A DNA stretch of 64,000 bases from Allodiplogaster sudhausi (taxonomy: Eukaryota; Nematoda; Chromadorea; Rhabditida; Diplogasteridae): contig CALZFC010000018.1 of assembly GCA_945643635.1 (NCBI GenBank), positions 2,961,001 to 3,025,000 on the forward strand. Direction: 5' to 3'. The translations under genes and the position numbers were made by a program. The notes below the pieces were generated by a model, which ran no database searches, was not told where the DNA came from, and was given only the letters and a program-made list of their open reading frames with translations. Every line of letters starts with the position of its first letter. Positions within the stretch are counted from its first letter, which is position 1. Positions 1 to 12,253 of this stretch are shown one piece after another.

Positions 1-98
1 AGAGGGAGAGATAGAAATGGAGAATGAAAGATACGAAGAGACAGAGAGCGAGAGAGAAAGAGAAAAAAAAGAGAAGGACAGAGACAGTGACAGAGTGA

Positions 99-149
<51 letters not shown>

Positions 150-561
150 GAAGACGGACTGAAAGAGATAGGCCCATTACTAGCACGAAAAGCGCACACT
201 ATGAGCTGAATTTATTGCTAATATTAAAAGGCAGCAAGAAGCAAATTGGGGACTGCGCGCATTTGCTAAAACTAAATGCTTATGGCGAAGACTTTGAGAA
301 ACGCGTAAAATGGGAGACACGAGGGACAAAGAGCATCGATGGAGATAGCGAGAGAGAAAAGAGAGAGGATGAGAGAAAGAGAGAGAGAGACAGAGAGAGA
401 AAGAGGGAGAGAAAGGGGTATATTGAGTAGAGATGCTTGATACTTGCACGACATTGCACCTTTAAAGATGTATAACGCGGCTCGCATCCCCCAAATCAGT
501 TTTCCCCCCTTCAGGCCTCTCCCTCTTCCTCTGCTCTTTCAGTTCTCTCAAGTCCTCTGCA

Positions 562-603
<42 letters not shown>

Positions 604-1606
604 GACACAGAGAGGTGAGCTTCTGCTGGCCCACCGGCCCTCACCTGTCGGGTAGAAAGATGCAATGTAACGACCAGAGATCCGCTCTTGCCTTTTATCG
701 CCCCTTTGATTACTCATTGCCTTCTCATGGTTGTGCGAGTCGGCTCCTCTCTCCCTCTCTCTCTCTCGCTCTCTTTCTTCCTTTCTCGCTCTTCAGTCAC
801 TTTCACATTTTCTCTCCTTAATCTCCTTTCACCCTCTCTCTCTCTCTCTCTCGTAAATCCACATGTGCAGTCTTTCCAACTCTCGGAACCTATCCCCCTC
901 TCACCCCAATATCGCTCCTTCACCTGTAAACGGCATGCGCTACAGCAGATCTTGTGCACGCATTTAAACAAGTCGGTGTCGCAACACTTGCATACAATTC
1001 TCCGTATCGCTCTCTCTCTCTCCCTCTGTCTCTCTCTCTCTCTCTCTCACCCTCATTCACCGTCTACCGCTCATTCCATGTCATCTCTCTCTCTCACTCC
1101 GAAATAATTTGGAATGTCTGCGAAAAAATGTTTGACCGATAGTCGGTCAGTTGATGAGCAAACGAATTGCGATACCATTGTTTCAAGAGAATATTTGAAT
1201 TGTTTTCATGTCTCGGATTTCTTTCCCGGTTCCGTTTCTTTTTTTTCTTTCTGCCTATCCATCTCTCTCTTGCGTTTTCTCTCTCTTCTGCTATCATATG
1301 TTTCGAATAGTGGAAAACAACATTATATCATCATTTCAGAGAGTAAAACAAACAAACAAACTGGCTTTGGCGAATGGCACGAAAAGAACTGCTTATGCGC
1401 ATAAACGAATTTATTTCTGAGCACTGAGTATATAATTGGCGAATGCGAGCAATTTCTTCATGAGCGTGTAGGGTTAAAGATAGTGAAGTGGAGGAAATTA
1501 AAGATAGAGAGAAAAACGATGTGAAGATACGGAGAGGGAGAATGAGAGAGAGCGAGAGAGTGAGAGAAAGATAAAGAGAGAGCGAGAGAGTGTGAAAAAG
1601 ATAAAG

Positions 1607-1649
<43 letters not shown>

Positions 1650-2115
1650 AAGAGAGAGAGAGAGAGAGTGAGACAGAGAGATAAAGAGAGAAACGGAAAT
1701 CAGTAACAAATGAAAAGATTTGCCGTGGCCTCTGTGCCAAGGTTGATTTCTGCGCACACATGACGAGTATTCATTTGGCTATGCAGAGAACAACCAACCA
1801 AACATTTCTCGGTGAGTGATCTCCGATTCTAGGTTCTACAAAACTTATAATCAATATTTTAAGATTAAAAAAAATATACATTTATTAGTAGTCTGCCACT
1901 AAAAAAGGTGGGTGGCACTCTTCTCGGGGATCGTGAGCTTAGATGACGCAGTGGGGAAAGCGGAGAGAGAAAGGAAGCGATGGGTAGAGAGCGAAAGATA
2001 TAGAGGGAGAGCTTGAGGGAAGGAGAACGATAAAGAGAGCGGGGAGGATAAAGATAGAGGTAAAAAAGGAGAGAGATAGAGAGCGAGAGAAGGAGAGAGG
2101 GAGAGAGAGCGAAAG
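1..2115. repeat. GA/CT-rich low-complexity region
   Basis: Long purine tracts on the + strand (about 1-170, 340-420, 1530-1690, 1960-2115) alternate with pyrimidine tracts (about 550-600, 750-1060). They are mostly (GA)n or (CT)n with a few interruptions. The open frames here are Ser/Leu or Arg/Glu repeats produced by the tracts. I see no gene. Confidence 0.85.
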
Positions 2116-4137
2116 ATACACAGAAACAACGCTTGATGGCACACAACAGCAAAAACAGGTATCAATAGCTACTACGGGCATTATTGTGGCTTGTAACTTG
2201 AAGCCACAGGGCTATCCGTGTGTGTTGAGGGTCGCGTGCACGAGGTTAACGGTCGATGTGATTAGAATAAAACGAATAGATGCGTGAAAACAAAGAGTTA
2301 ACATCGTTACCGAATGCAGAATGCGTAAATAAATAAGCAGAAAAAATATTCTTAATATTAGGTTGACTAGTAAATACAACAAAAAATATGTGCCCCTAAT
2401 TCTGCGATATTATTTCCATGTGCAATGGATCCACATTATTAGGCGTATAGGGATGCGCTGCGAGGTATGTTCCATTAGTCCTGTCAGTCTAGGGCATAAC
2501 ATAAGACAGGTCTACTTCTCCTCTGGAATAATTGCTGGAGCAGTCTCTAATGGTGAAATGGAGCTTCTCAGCCTTGGAGTCATTGCTAGGATTCCTGAAC
2601 TTCTAAGGACAATCTAAAGAAAATGAAAGTCTCGTTCGTAAAGTTGCATTCTTTCTAATAAAAGATGAAATGGCCTGCGTAATAGCACGCGAGAATGAGA
2701 GTGCCTACTTCCAAAGTATACGCGGAAACTCAAACATGAATTAATTATTATTGGCAGATTATTGTGATAGAGTCCTTGCTCTTATCACTGCGATCCAAAA
2801 GAGCAATGCATTCTAGTGAAAAACAAAGAGAAGAAATAGCTCGGGAAAACGAGGGGAAAATGGGAGAGAGAGAGAGAGAGTGAGAGAAAGAGATTGAGAC
2901 GAGAGATAATAACAAGAATTCTTAAGCGAACATTTGGCTACTCATGAGAAGGTGAAAGCACGTAGTAAATTTGCCTCCATTAAAAAAATATGGAATTATA
3001 GTACGCTAAACAAATAGTGATGGCCGAACGACGTAAACATGATCCTTGGAGTGAAATTCCTCAATCATGTATCAAATTCCCAAGAATGACGACTCATGGT
3101 GCTCCACTGAATCTTGACCCGGTGATATAAAGCGTTATAAATGCAAAAGTAGTCCCAGCACTGCCTAAAACAAGGAACAACCCTTGTTTTCCCTACTTTC
3201 CGGGGGATCTGATATCAGAGCCTAGCACCATATCAAAAGAATTTCAAGCATCTCTGCTACTCTCTGAAAAATCTAGATCGCAGAAATTATAATGAACATT
3301 TTTTTCTTCGTAATCCGGAATTAGCTTCCAAGCAATCAATATTTTTGTAACAGTAACAGTTATTCATGAAGAAAAATCTGAAAGAGAGGGAGAGAGAGGG
3401 TGAAAGAGAGAGAAAGATAGAGAGAGAGAGAAATTACATGCTTTGATTATTAGTACTTTCTTATGAAACAAAAAAAAACTCACAAGCTGGCGGATTTTAA
3501 ACTGTTAATTCTGAATTTACAGTACTTTGGAAATTTTCATATACATGTGCTATTATGACACACAAAATAAGGATCCAAATGCTGCCTATGGTAAGGACAA
3601 TATAAAAAAGAACTATCACAGCACGAAAAATATTTATGCTAACCACGATCAGCGGAAGAAGCATCTCGCCTTCTTCGTCAAGGAAAAGACTAAGATGCCT
3701 GCAGCCCTCACGATTTCGTTTCTTGACTGCGCTCACGACTCGCTTCATCTCTCCTAAATTAAAACTTAAATGTAATCTTTATTTCATCAAATTGGCAAAA
3801 AAATTAAGCCACATAAAAGCGCATTAAATTCTAAATTAATCATTTCGCACACAACTTGGATTTGCGAGTTTGTTTTACTTATAATCATTATTCAAAAGCA
3901 ATGATCCATTTACAAGTTAAGATAGACAACTGCTAACCACTGACATCTGCGATAGCTGGTTGTTGAGTACGAAGAAGCGAAGAAAGAGTGGCTCGCCGAA
4001 GTCGCATGGCACCGCGCCAAAAGCACCAGAGAATTCCATTGATGCCGGAAGTTTATGGAAAAAGCAGGGACTTTTTTTTATAGTTATACCATATTTACAA
4101 GAAAGAATCTCGTATAGATTATAAGAAAAAGGGAATA
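2116..4137. other. Intergenic, no confident gene
   Basis: AT-rich sequence with short GA tracts near 2860-2900 and 3385-3432. Two patches have coding-like composition: 3640-3750, open on both strands, and 3950-4045 (+), reading VVEYEEAKKEWLAEV before a stop. Neither has convincing splice signals on both sides or a recognisable domain, so I leave them uncalled. Confidence 0.5.
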
Positions 4138-5277
4138 TCACGGAGAGTCAGCGCAGTGCAAATACGACACTTAGAGAAAAAGCGAAGAAGACAGTATCCC
4201 AAGATTGACATAAAGGGAATTCGTGCTAAGAGCCAAATCATTTCAAATATTTCTATTTAGTGATACCGTATTCACTCGAAATTTAATGCTACACTAAAAT
4301 CTTTTAACATGGCGTCCCTTAATTTAGTGTTACCGTTTTTTTAAGCTCTGCCATTCATGGAATGTCGAAAAACATGGCACTGCACGCACACAGCTCGCAC
4401 ACCCCGCACACAACAGTACGCTAAAATGTTATCTAAGTGTCGCCTTGACACCCCGTGGGGCAGGAGTAACTGAATAGTGCCCAGTTCGCTAGCCTTGCAT
4501 TGGCATGGCACTGCTGGAAGAGTTGTCGTTGCAACCTGCAATTTAACGCTGATGTAATGGCTCACAATGACAAAACATCACAAACGACGTAAAACAATCT
4601 TTAAACAGCTTGCAATGGAAATGCAACAATTTAAAAAGTTTCTAGTAAGGCAGCGCTAAAAAAGTTCTTGTTGTTTCTTTTTCTGAGAGTTCGAATTTTT
4701 CGTCCAGCCATAATAGACAGAATTCACCAGCAACTTCTTCGAAAACGGCACGAAAACTCAAAACATGCGTGGTGAACGATAATTGACGCGGAAGTTTTCG
4801 CTTTTCTAAGCTTTTACCACCTAAATGTGATACCTTCATTCGCAGCCTGTCTAGCACCATCTTTTCTGCTTCTTTCCTGCGGAAACTCCATTGTTGCTTG
4901 TATAGAACGATTTTGTTTCATATTTGCCAACGATGTTAACATTCTTATTCTTATATTCACGGGGTGTCAAGGCGACACTTAGATAACATTTTAGCGTACT
5001 GTTGTGTGCGGGGTGTGCGAGCTGTGTGCGTGCAGTGCCATGTTTTTCGACATTCCATGAATGGCAGAGCGTGAAAAAACGGTAACACTAAATTAAGGGA
5101 CGCCATGTTAAAAGATTTTAGTGTAGCATTAAATTTCGAGTGAATACGGTATCACTAAATAGAAATATTTGAAATGATTTGGCTCTTAGCACGAATTCCC
5201 TTTATGTCAATCTTGGGATACTGTCTTCTTCGCTTTTTCTCTAAGTGTCGTATTTGCACTGCGCTGACTCTCCGTGA
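4138..5277. mobile_element. Foldback element with ~320 bp inverted arms
   Basis: Positions 4138-4457 are repeated almost perfectly in inverted orientation at 4958-5277. The outer ends read TCACGGAGAG and CTCTCCGTGA, and the inner ends meet at CACGGGGTGTC. About 500 bp of unique sequence separates the arms. No transposase is visible and I found no clear target-site duplication. This fits a non-autonomous foldback or long-TIR DNA element. The near identity of the arms suggests recent insertion or arm homogenisation. Confidence 0.85.
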
Positions 5278-5719
5278 CCCCAGTAATTCGAAAAAATTTT
5301 TTCTCCAAATTCACTCCAGGGGGTTTATGAGAACGAGAAACAGGAATATAACAACCATTTTGCATAATTCCGTCGAAAAAAAAAGTTATGACAATTTGTC
5401 ATCAAAATATTTTTCACTCTAAACTGCTTATAAATCGCTACACTGGGGTTTCTTGACGCGGGGAATACGAAAATAACGTTTATATCGAGTGATTATGTCG
5501 TTATTAAGAAGTATAGGAGCTCTGAAGAAGGCCCAGGACTTGTAGCATGTAGTTCCTGACGTTAAAGCAGTCCATGTCTGGAAAAATGAAGACGACGAAT
5601 CAATCCTAAATATATTTCAAGACAAAAGAGTACATTTGCAAGTTTAGGAGTTAGTTACTTTTACCTAAATGTACACCGGAAGAAAAATGGGCTTGAGTTG
5701 CTAGTGCTGAATTTTATAG
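5278..5719. other. Gap between foldback element and BTB gene
   Basis: AT-rich sequence with no recognisable exon. It would contain the promoter and any upstream exon of the BTB gene, but I cannot place either. Confidence 0.4.
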
Positions 5720-5736
5720 AAGTCAAGGCCGGCGAC

Positions 5737-7907
5737 ATGCCCTGTGACTTCTCGCCGCCGAAACCGAGCATCAACGAGGTTGTTCTCCTCATTGGAGAGC
5801 GGCGTCTGCCTATCAGCAAGGAGGTGCGGCATTTCTTCCTTTTATAATTCTGTCTATCTCCGTTAAAGTTGCTGATGCACTGAAAGTGTAACGCAGAAAA
5901 ATTGCCAACTTGTTCAGGGATTGAAAGGGTTGCTAGATTCCTGCACTCCATCCTCATTTGGTGGTCCCGGAATTACCTCCATTCTGTTTTTGAAGAGATT
6001 TTTATTGCACAAATTCATTTATAAACAAATAAAGAAAATAAGGTTAAAAGGTACACACAATTTTTGTAACTATCCCACCCTTTTCTAGAAAACCATCCTG
6101 CATCCCGTTTGTTCCTTGAACCCGTTTGACATTTCGTGCTGCTTGAACTGGAAACCACTAATTCAACTGATTCTAGTGCGACTTATAGATCCAACCTGGT
6201 TGGTTCTATAAGTCGCACTGGAATTTGTTTTCTCCTCTTTCAGTTTCTCGCGACGTTCTCTCCCGTCTTCAAGACGATGTTCTACGATAACTTTGCCGAG
6301 AAGGATAAGAAAGAAGTACCGCTTGTGGACGTCGACTACGAGGAGTTCGTTGAACTTCTCGGCGTCATTTACCCTTCTCGCAAGCCGGTTACGGGTGTGT
6401 TCAAGTGGTAACTTGTGCTGCTAGTTTTCTTTTCTGCGCAGTCCACAACGTGGAGCCTCTTCTCCACCTCGGCGACCGCTTCGACATCGCATGCGTGGTG
6501 CGCGAGTGCGAGCAGCTGCTGTGTGGCGACTGGCAGATTCCACTGGAGAAGAAGCTTCTCTGGTCTGACCGATTCAGGCTCGAGAGTCTCAAGGTTCACC
6601 CCGGGCCTTTTATCTTTTAGTGAAGCTTGGAGTGTGTTGTTTACTAAAGCGCCACAATCTGCTGCATTTCTACTGCTGCTAATTTATGTTTTCATTTCGT
6701 ATCATGTTGTTTAATCTCGGAGAATTAAAAGGCTTGTCATTATTTTCTAAATGCTAGTCACATACATATTTCTCCCTTTACTTTTCAGCGCGTGTGCCTC
6801 AGCGCAATGTTGGCGCTTCCGTGGTCGGCCTTCTTCCGCGTGAAGGAGCAGCCGGACGCGGTAGCTGCCAGCTTCTTTCCTGTCAGTGATCATCTCCTAT
6901 TGATCTCCTTGGAAAATCATGAAGATGTTTTAGGAACAGACTCGACATTGAATAAAAAGCATTATTGTACTGAACTACTTGATATTCAGATTCCACATAA
7001 GAATTTTGCTTGCGAAATTTAAAAGAAAAAATCGTTTTGCTACGCAAATGAATCATTGAATCTTGATACGTAACATTTTAATAATAAAAATTTCTTTATT
7101 TTCGAAATGTTGAAATACAGGAAATTCGCCGCCGCTTCGGGGAGACCGAGTTGCGCACGTCACGCGTCAAGAAGCGTCTCATCGACATCAAACCGGAGGA
7201 TAGGCAAGACCCCATATTCAAATTTCCCGCCAATAGCTGAACTTTCCTGTTAACAAGTATACGGTATGTCTTTTGAGATCGCTCCAGAAGGACCGCCTGG
7301 AGATCCTCGGCGAACTCCTCGACAAGGCGTGCCATAGACTGGAGATCATTGACGAGCACAAGGTACAATTCTTTCTTGTTTGACCTTCTTTTCCTATATA
7401 TTTATTTAGCCATAAGCAATGATATGCTTACTACTAATTTATGATTTACGGCAAAGGCTTAAGGCTAGTTTAACTTGCACTTGTGACAGCACCGCAACCT
7501 GCGCCTTGGCCACCGCGTCTGCATTGAGGCGCGCGTCCTCGTAGACATCAACGCGCGTCTGGACGTCATCGTCGACGTCATGGACGAGTTTGACGAGATT
7601 GGCGACGACCGAGACGCGGCCAACAATGAGCGAGAGGTGAGTACTGCACTTAGGTTCCGCCCACACGTCCATCTATGTTTCGCCCACTTGTCTACATTTA
7701 TCATTGGCTAATATCCCTAACTGAAAGCCCACTCGACGAGGGCTATTGCAATAATCGAACAACCCTTTTTATTTTCGATACGGTAAGAAAAAATTTTATC
7801 AATAAAAGATGCTTGAGATGCTGCGCTCCGAGATTCGCAGCTGCGACCTGGTGTACGACGAGCTGCGCGAGGCATTCCTGAAGTCGTACCTCGGCATGGA
7901 GTGGTGA
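5737..7907 (+). CDS. BTB/POZ-domain protein, multi-exon
   Basis: Exons by eye: 5737-5823, 6244-6394, 6442-6593, 6789-6881, 7121-about 7165, 7288-7362, 7490-7636, 7809-7907 (TGA). The product would be about 282 residues. The N-terminal half is a BTB fold, seen in NEVVLLIGERRLPISKEFL, then FSPVFKTMFYDNFAEKDKKE, then VDVDYEEFVELLGVIYPS, the usual nematode BTB order. The C-terminal 100 residues are charged and probably helical (KDRLEILGELLDKACHRLE, then a stretch ending YLGMEW). BTB domains dimerise and often bind cullin-3, but no partner is implied here. The start ATG at 5737 is a choice: the frame is open upstream to an acceptor at 5719. Exon 5 is uncertain. A donor at 7166 (GTCAAG) keeps frame, whereas reading on ends at a stop near 7240. 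The last acceptor is AAG. The domain call is firm; the exact model is not. Confidence 0.75.
6175..6219. repeat. Near-perfect palindrome in BTB intron
   Basis: Arms 6175-6196 and 6198-6219 are inverted copies with one mismatch and a 1-nt loop. They lie in the intron before the second BTB exon. This could form a cruciform or an RNA hairpin; no function is implied. Confidence 0.8.
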
Positions 7908-8584
7908 GCGAGGAGAGAGAAGACTCCACATACACATCTCTTCCCCTTCCAATCGTTCCTTCTGATAAATGATGAGCGCTTAGCGTCTTTTCTGTTCACG
8001 CCTTCTACGGAAAACAGACTCATTACCAGACGGGAAAAAGTTTTTTTCTTCTCCCTCTTAACTTGTCATATCTAACGCATGTTTTCACTCGACAAAATTA
8101 CTAGTCGTTTGTTCATCAAGCTGAGAGATGTAGAAAGCAAATGTCAGGCAAATGCATGAGCTGACTATATTCCTGTCCAATGCATTTTTTTTTGCTGAAA
8201 TAGAGTGAACAACGTTGCGAAGGGTCGAAGGAAACTTGCCGGTATTGATCGCTCACGCAGCAAGTTCGGACAGCGTGTGGCCCGTGAGCATAGTGATTGT
8301 AGATGCCATTTTCGAAGACGGCAAAGACCGCCTGCTTCATGCCTTCCCTCGACAGATACCTCGGATTGATCCACTTGCTCTTTCCCAACCGGTTCTGTCT
8401 CTTTTCCGAGCCGCTAATTGTAGCAGATCAGTCTCCTTCAATGAGAATTCTTTTTGACACTACCTCTAAATTTGACAAATCTTCACGAATAACACTCCAT
8501 TCAACCCTAGGCGTTTGTTCGGAATTGGAAGGCGGGCATGGAGAGGGAGGAAGACGGGGTGAAGATGGATAAATGAAGCGGAGT
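7908..8584. other. Intergenic, possible isolated exon
   Basis: A minus-strand frame at about 8216-8390 has coding-like composition (KWINPRYLSREGMKQAVFAV, then FENGIYNHYAHG). I could not connect it to a start, a stop or other exons, and I do not recognise it. Confidence 0.3.
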
Positions 8585-8985
8585 CTAGCGACCGAGGTAG
8601 ACCGAGGGAACGACGCGGCGGATCTCCTCGAGCTTGCCCTCCCAAATTATTATTTAATTATCAAATTTTTAAGATTACATAGTACTTTTGATACAAACAC
8701 ATTAAAACTTAAGAAAATCTGGAATCTTGAAATAGCACCTCAGTGCCGTTGCCGACACGGAGAACGGAGATCGCGTTGGCCTCTATGCCAGTGACGCGCT
8801 TTCCGCCGTAGTAGAGAGCAAAATAAGTATAATTCTAATTTTTTCATGTTTTTTTCCTGGGTTTACTATATAGTCGACATCCAGGGTGGCTTTTTTCAAC
8901 CTGATCCTCGTGTCGCGTTTTTTGGCTCTAAGCTCTTCCTTCACATGTCGAGCTGAGTCGAACAAAAAACGTCTTTACGATCCAT
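8585..8985 (-). CDS. Small four-exon protein, unidentified
   Basis: The phases of four short exons agree: 8979-8985 (ATGGATC), 8867-8952, 8739-8834 and 8585-8638 (TAG). They give about 80 residues. The product starts MDPRHVKEELRAKKRDTR, has a basic helical N-terminus, a central FALYYGGKRVTGIEANAISV segment and a C-terminus LEEIRRVVPSVYLGR. I do not recognise the family. The last acceptor is GAG. The 7-bp first exon is the weakest part, and the true start could lie further upstream. The 5' end is only 42 bp from the LTR retroelement at 9032, so the insertion may have displaced promoter or upstream exons. Confidence 0.4.
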
Positions 8986-9031
8986 GGGGGCAGAGCTATA
9001 GACACCTCAAAATTTAACATGTTCGACCAAC

Positions 9032-9772
9032 TAACAAAAGTTTTAAACGGGTATTCCATAAATTTCTTAAATAATGTGATTCATACGAGAGCACTAATGA
9101 AGGAAATACAAGCGGAAGAAGAAGAGGGGGGCGGAGAGATCCAGAACGGAGGAAGCAAGAAGAAATGCCAGATGAAAGTGCCAAGGGAAGGGACAGAGAA
9201 GGAGCGAGGAGGGCGGAGGATCACAAATAGGCGACAAAAGGGTGAGAGCAAAAACAGGTCTCACAAAGGGTCTCCTGAAAAGGGTGATCTCCTAAAGGGT
9301 TCGCTCAAAGTTCTCTGAACAAGGGTCCCGACAACATTCACAAACAATTCCAATTAATTCTCACGAGCTGGTCTCAATCCTGAACATCTTCTTCATCCAG
9401 AGAATACCCAAAACTCTTGGAAGAGTTCCCAAGAACGAACACAAAATAATATGTGAGCCTTTCAAGGGAAGAGGGCAACAAGTTTATCACTTGTGCAAAG
9501 AAAGGACAACGACATTACAATAAGGTGGACTATAACGGCGGAACAAATAAGCTTTTCTCAGAGGAGAAAAAGCAAGGACGAACCGGCTAGCTAGCCACAA
9601 AAAGGTCGAAGTGAGAATGATATCTCAAAACCATACAAATGCAAATAAATCTACCGTACCCATGTAATTCCAGGCGAGAGAATTAGTAGTTTAAAATGCT
9701 ACGGCATGAAGTTCCATGTGTCAAACTTATTAATCAAAAGAAAACAAATCTGTTTTTAAACAAGATTTGTCA
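9032..9772 (-). repeat. LTR (3' copy of minus-strand element)
   Basis: 741-bp long terminal repeat, nearly identical to 10939-11679. It contains a short frame (from 9019) that is also open in the other copy. The frame is low complexity and unlikely to be a real protein. Confidence 0.85.
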
Positions 9773-10920
9773 CTCCCAACAGCAAAAAAGAAAACTAGTA
9801 CAGCAGAGAGCTAAACAATACTAGAACTAAAACAACAGCAAACATTCGTCGTCGTTCCGCATCGAGTGGCCCGTCGTGGTCGCTGAGTTGTCATTGTTGA
9901 CGTCGTAGAAGTCTTCTCCGTTGTCCAAACCATACATAGACAGTCCAAAAAAAAAAGATATATTCCAGAATGAAAGGTTTATCCAGAGAAATAAATTCAA
10001 TGAGAAAATTACTACAGTCCTGACACTTCTGGACTACTGTAGCTGAAAATCTGAATTACGGTAAGATTCCAAAAGCCCTTACAGAAATCACCCGATTCCC
10101 TTCGGGTGACTCTCCCGAGGGCAACAAAGGAAGGGGTCAGCTGAGAAGCGTGATGAGTCACATAATCACGGTGTTTTTGTTTTCCCGAATAAAACCATAA
10201 CAAATTTATCTAGGTGGAGTATCAACAAAGGTTCCTAAAGTCTAGTGTTTCATAGAGAAACACTATGAGGAAGCAAAGGGAAGGAGCAGAAGGGAAGAGT
10301 GAACGATAGAGGAGAAGAAGAGAAGAAGAGTCGGCTAAAAAGGGAGTTGAGGAAAGGGACAGAGAAGGAGCAAGAAAGCGGAGGTTCACTAGCAGAAGAG
10401 GAAGGGTGAGAGCACAAAAGGTCTCACAAAAGGTCTCATGAAAAGGGGTGAACTCCAAAGGGTCTCGCTCAAAGTTCCCTGAACAAAATGAATCCTCAAC
10501 AAACAAATTCACCGATAATCTCCATCAATCTTCTCAAATCACATTCAATCCAGAACATGCCTCCTTCATCAGATGATGGTCCAACTTGCAACTATGGTTC
10601 AAAATAATGCTCCTGAATCCAGAGAGTAGCAAAAAAAAAGGGGAGAGAAGGGAAGCAGGAAGGCGGAGTGAGAGCGATGGGACAAACGCGGATAAGCAAA
10701 GCGGAGAGACGGGAACGTGAGGGCAAAGCAAAACTCACTAAAAATGTCTTCCAAAAGGGCTATCCTAGCGTCCACATCTAATTTACTCCAAAATGCTTTA
10801 AAAAAAAGGTTGCCATACTTTTGGTAAAGGTCCCAAGATTATAACTGGGATTGGCGCGAAAGCGCAAAGTGGTAGCGCGAAGGCGCGTAGTGGTGGTAGA
10901 ATGCTTATTAGCCGGGTTCA

Positions 10921-10938
10921 CGTCAGGGGGACGCACCA
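10921..10938 (-). other. Primer-binding site of LTR element
   Basis: On the minus strand this reads TGGTGCGTCCCCCTGACG, immediately following the LTR end. TGG pairs with the CCA tail of a tRNA. The first nine bases are shared with the primer site of the other LTR element at 59259. Confidence 0.7.
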
Positions 10939-11679
10939 TAACAAAAGTTTTAAGCGGGTATTCCATAAATTTCTTAAATAATGTGATTCATACGAGAGCA
11001 CTAATGAAGGAAATACAAGCGGAAGAAGAAGAGGGGGGCGGAGAGATCCAGAACGGAGGAAGCAAGAAGAAATGCCAGATGAAAGTGCCAAGGGAAGGGA
11101 CAGAGAAGGAGCGAGGAGGGCGGAGGATCACAAATAGGCGACAAAAGGGTGAGAGCAAAAACAGGTCTCACAAAGGGTCTCCTGAAAAGGGTGATCTCCT
11201 AAAGGGTTCGCTCAACGTTCTCTGAAAAAGGGTCCCGACAACATTCACAAACAATTCCAATTAATTCTCACGAGCTGGTCTCAATCCTGAACATCTTCTT
11301 CATCCAGAGAATACCCAAAACTCTTGGAAGAGTTCCCAAGAACGAATACAAAATAATATGTGAGCCTTTCAAGGGAAGAGGGCAACAAGTTTATCACTTG
11401 TGCAAAGAAAGGACAACGACATTACAATAAGGTGGACTATAACGGCGGAACAAATAAGCTTTTCTCAGAGGAGAAAAAGCAAGGACGAACCGGCTAGCTA
11501 GCCACAAAAAGGTCGAAGTGAGAATGATATCTCAAAAGCATACAAATGCAAATAAATCTACCGTACCCATGTAATTCCAGGCGAGAGAATTAGTAGTTTA
11601 AAATGCTACGGCATGAAGTTCCATGTGTCAAACTTATTAATCAAAAGAAAACAAATCTGTTTTTAAACAAGATTTGTCA
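10939..11679 (-). repeat. LTR (5' copy of minus-strand element)
   Basis: 741-bp long terminal repeat matching 9032-9772. Adjoined on its inner side by the primer-binding site and on its outer side by the CCAAC duplication. Confidence 0.85.
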
Positions 11680-11684
11680 CCAAC

Positions 11685-12253
11685 GCTGTCCCCTTAGTTG
11701 CGTCGAAATATCATAAGTCCCATTTGCCATTGTCATTGAGGGTAGTCGTGAGAAAATTTGCATAGTACTACTTTCCACACACTTTTATTATCACCCCTAA
11801 GTTAGGGGCCCTAACACGAAGGGTGAAAAAAAGTTAATTAGCATATTTCAGCAGTTTAGAAATTTACTTTTCAGCTGATTATCATCAACAGCGAAGAGAG
11901 AATATGGAGAAGAAAGGCGAAGAAGAATATGGAGAGGATAAAACTAAAAGAACTACAGAAGGATGATTCTCGGATCGGAAGAAGTCGGTGTTCGCGTGAA
12001 GTGTAATTTAAGGAGCCACGGAGTATATGAACAACGTCTCATGTTCATTTATTTTTTAATGGATCAATATTAGTTGGAAAGATCGTTTTTAACTTGATAT
12101 GTGATATGAATCTCACTCATGTGTATTTTATTAAATATATCATAGTATCAATTAAAGCTTTTTTAGAGGAACAATGCACGTTTAAAGTAAATAAATTTTT
12201 CTAATTGTTTGTACAAAGCACATGCAATTGTTGGCGAGGGGTTTTGAAGCATG
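11685..12253. other. Intergenic, 3' of transporter A
   Basis: AT-rich, with no exon recognised. It would contain the 3' UTR and poly(A) site of the minus-strand transporter gene. Confidence 0.5.

Larger units (their letters stand above)
9032..11679 (-). mobile_element. Non-autonomous LTR retrotransposon
   Basis: Two 741-bp direct repeats (9032-9772 and 10939-11679) differ at only a handful of sites and are flanked by a 5-bp duplication CCAAC (9027-9031 and 11680-11684). Read on the minus strand the LTR runs TGACAAAT...TTTTGTTA. Directly after the 5' LTR comes TGGTGCGTCCCCCTGACG (complement of 10921-10938), a primer-binding site starting with the obligatory TGG. A GGGAG-ending purine stretch abuts the other LTR. 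The 1.17-kb interior has no gag or pol reading frame, so mobilisation would need enzymes from elsewhere (TRIM/LARD-like). The high LTR identity suggests a young insertion. Confidence 0.88.

Noticed and set aside
8216..8300. LAGIDR string on the + strand resembling ribosomal protein L27
   Set aside because: Only a few residues match, in the wrong context, and the flanks do not continue the family.
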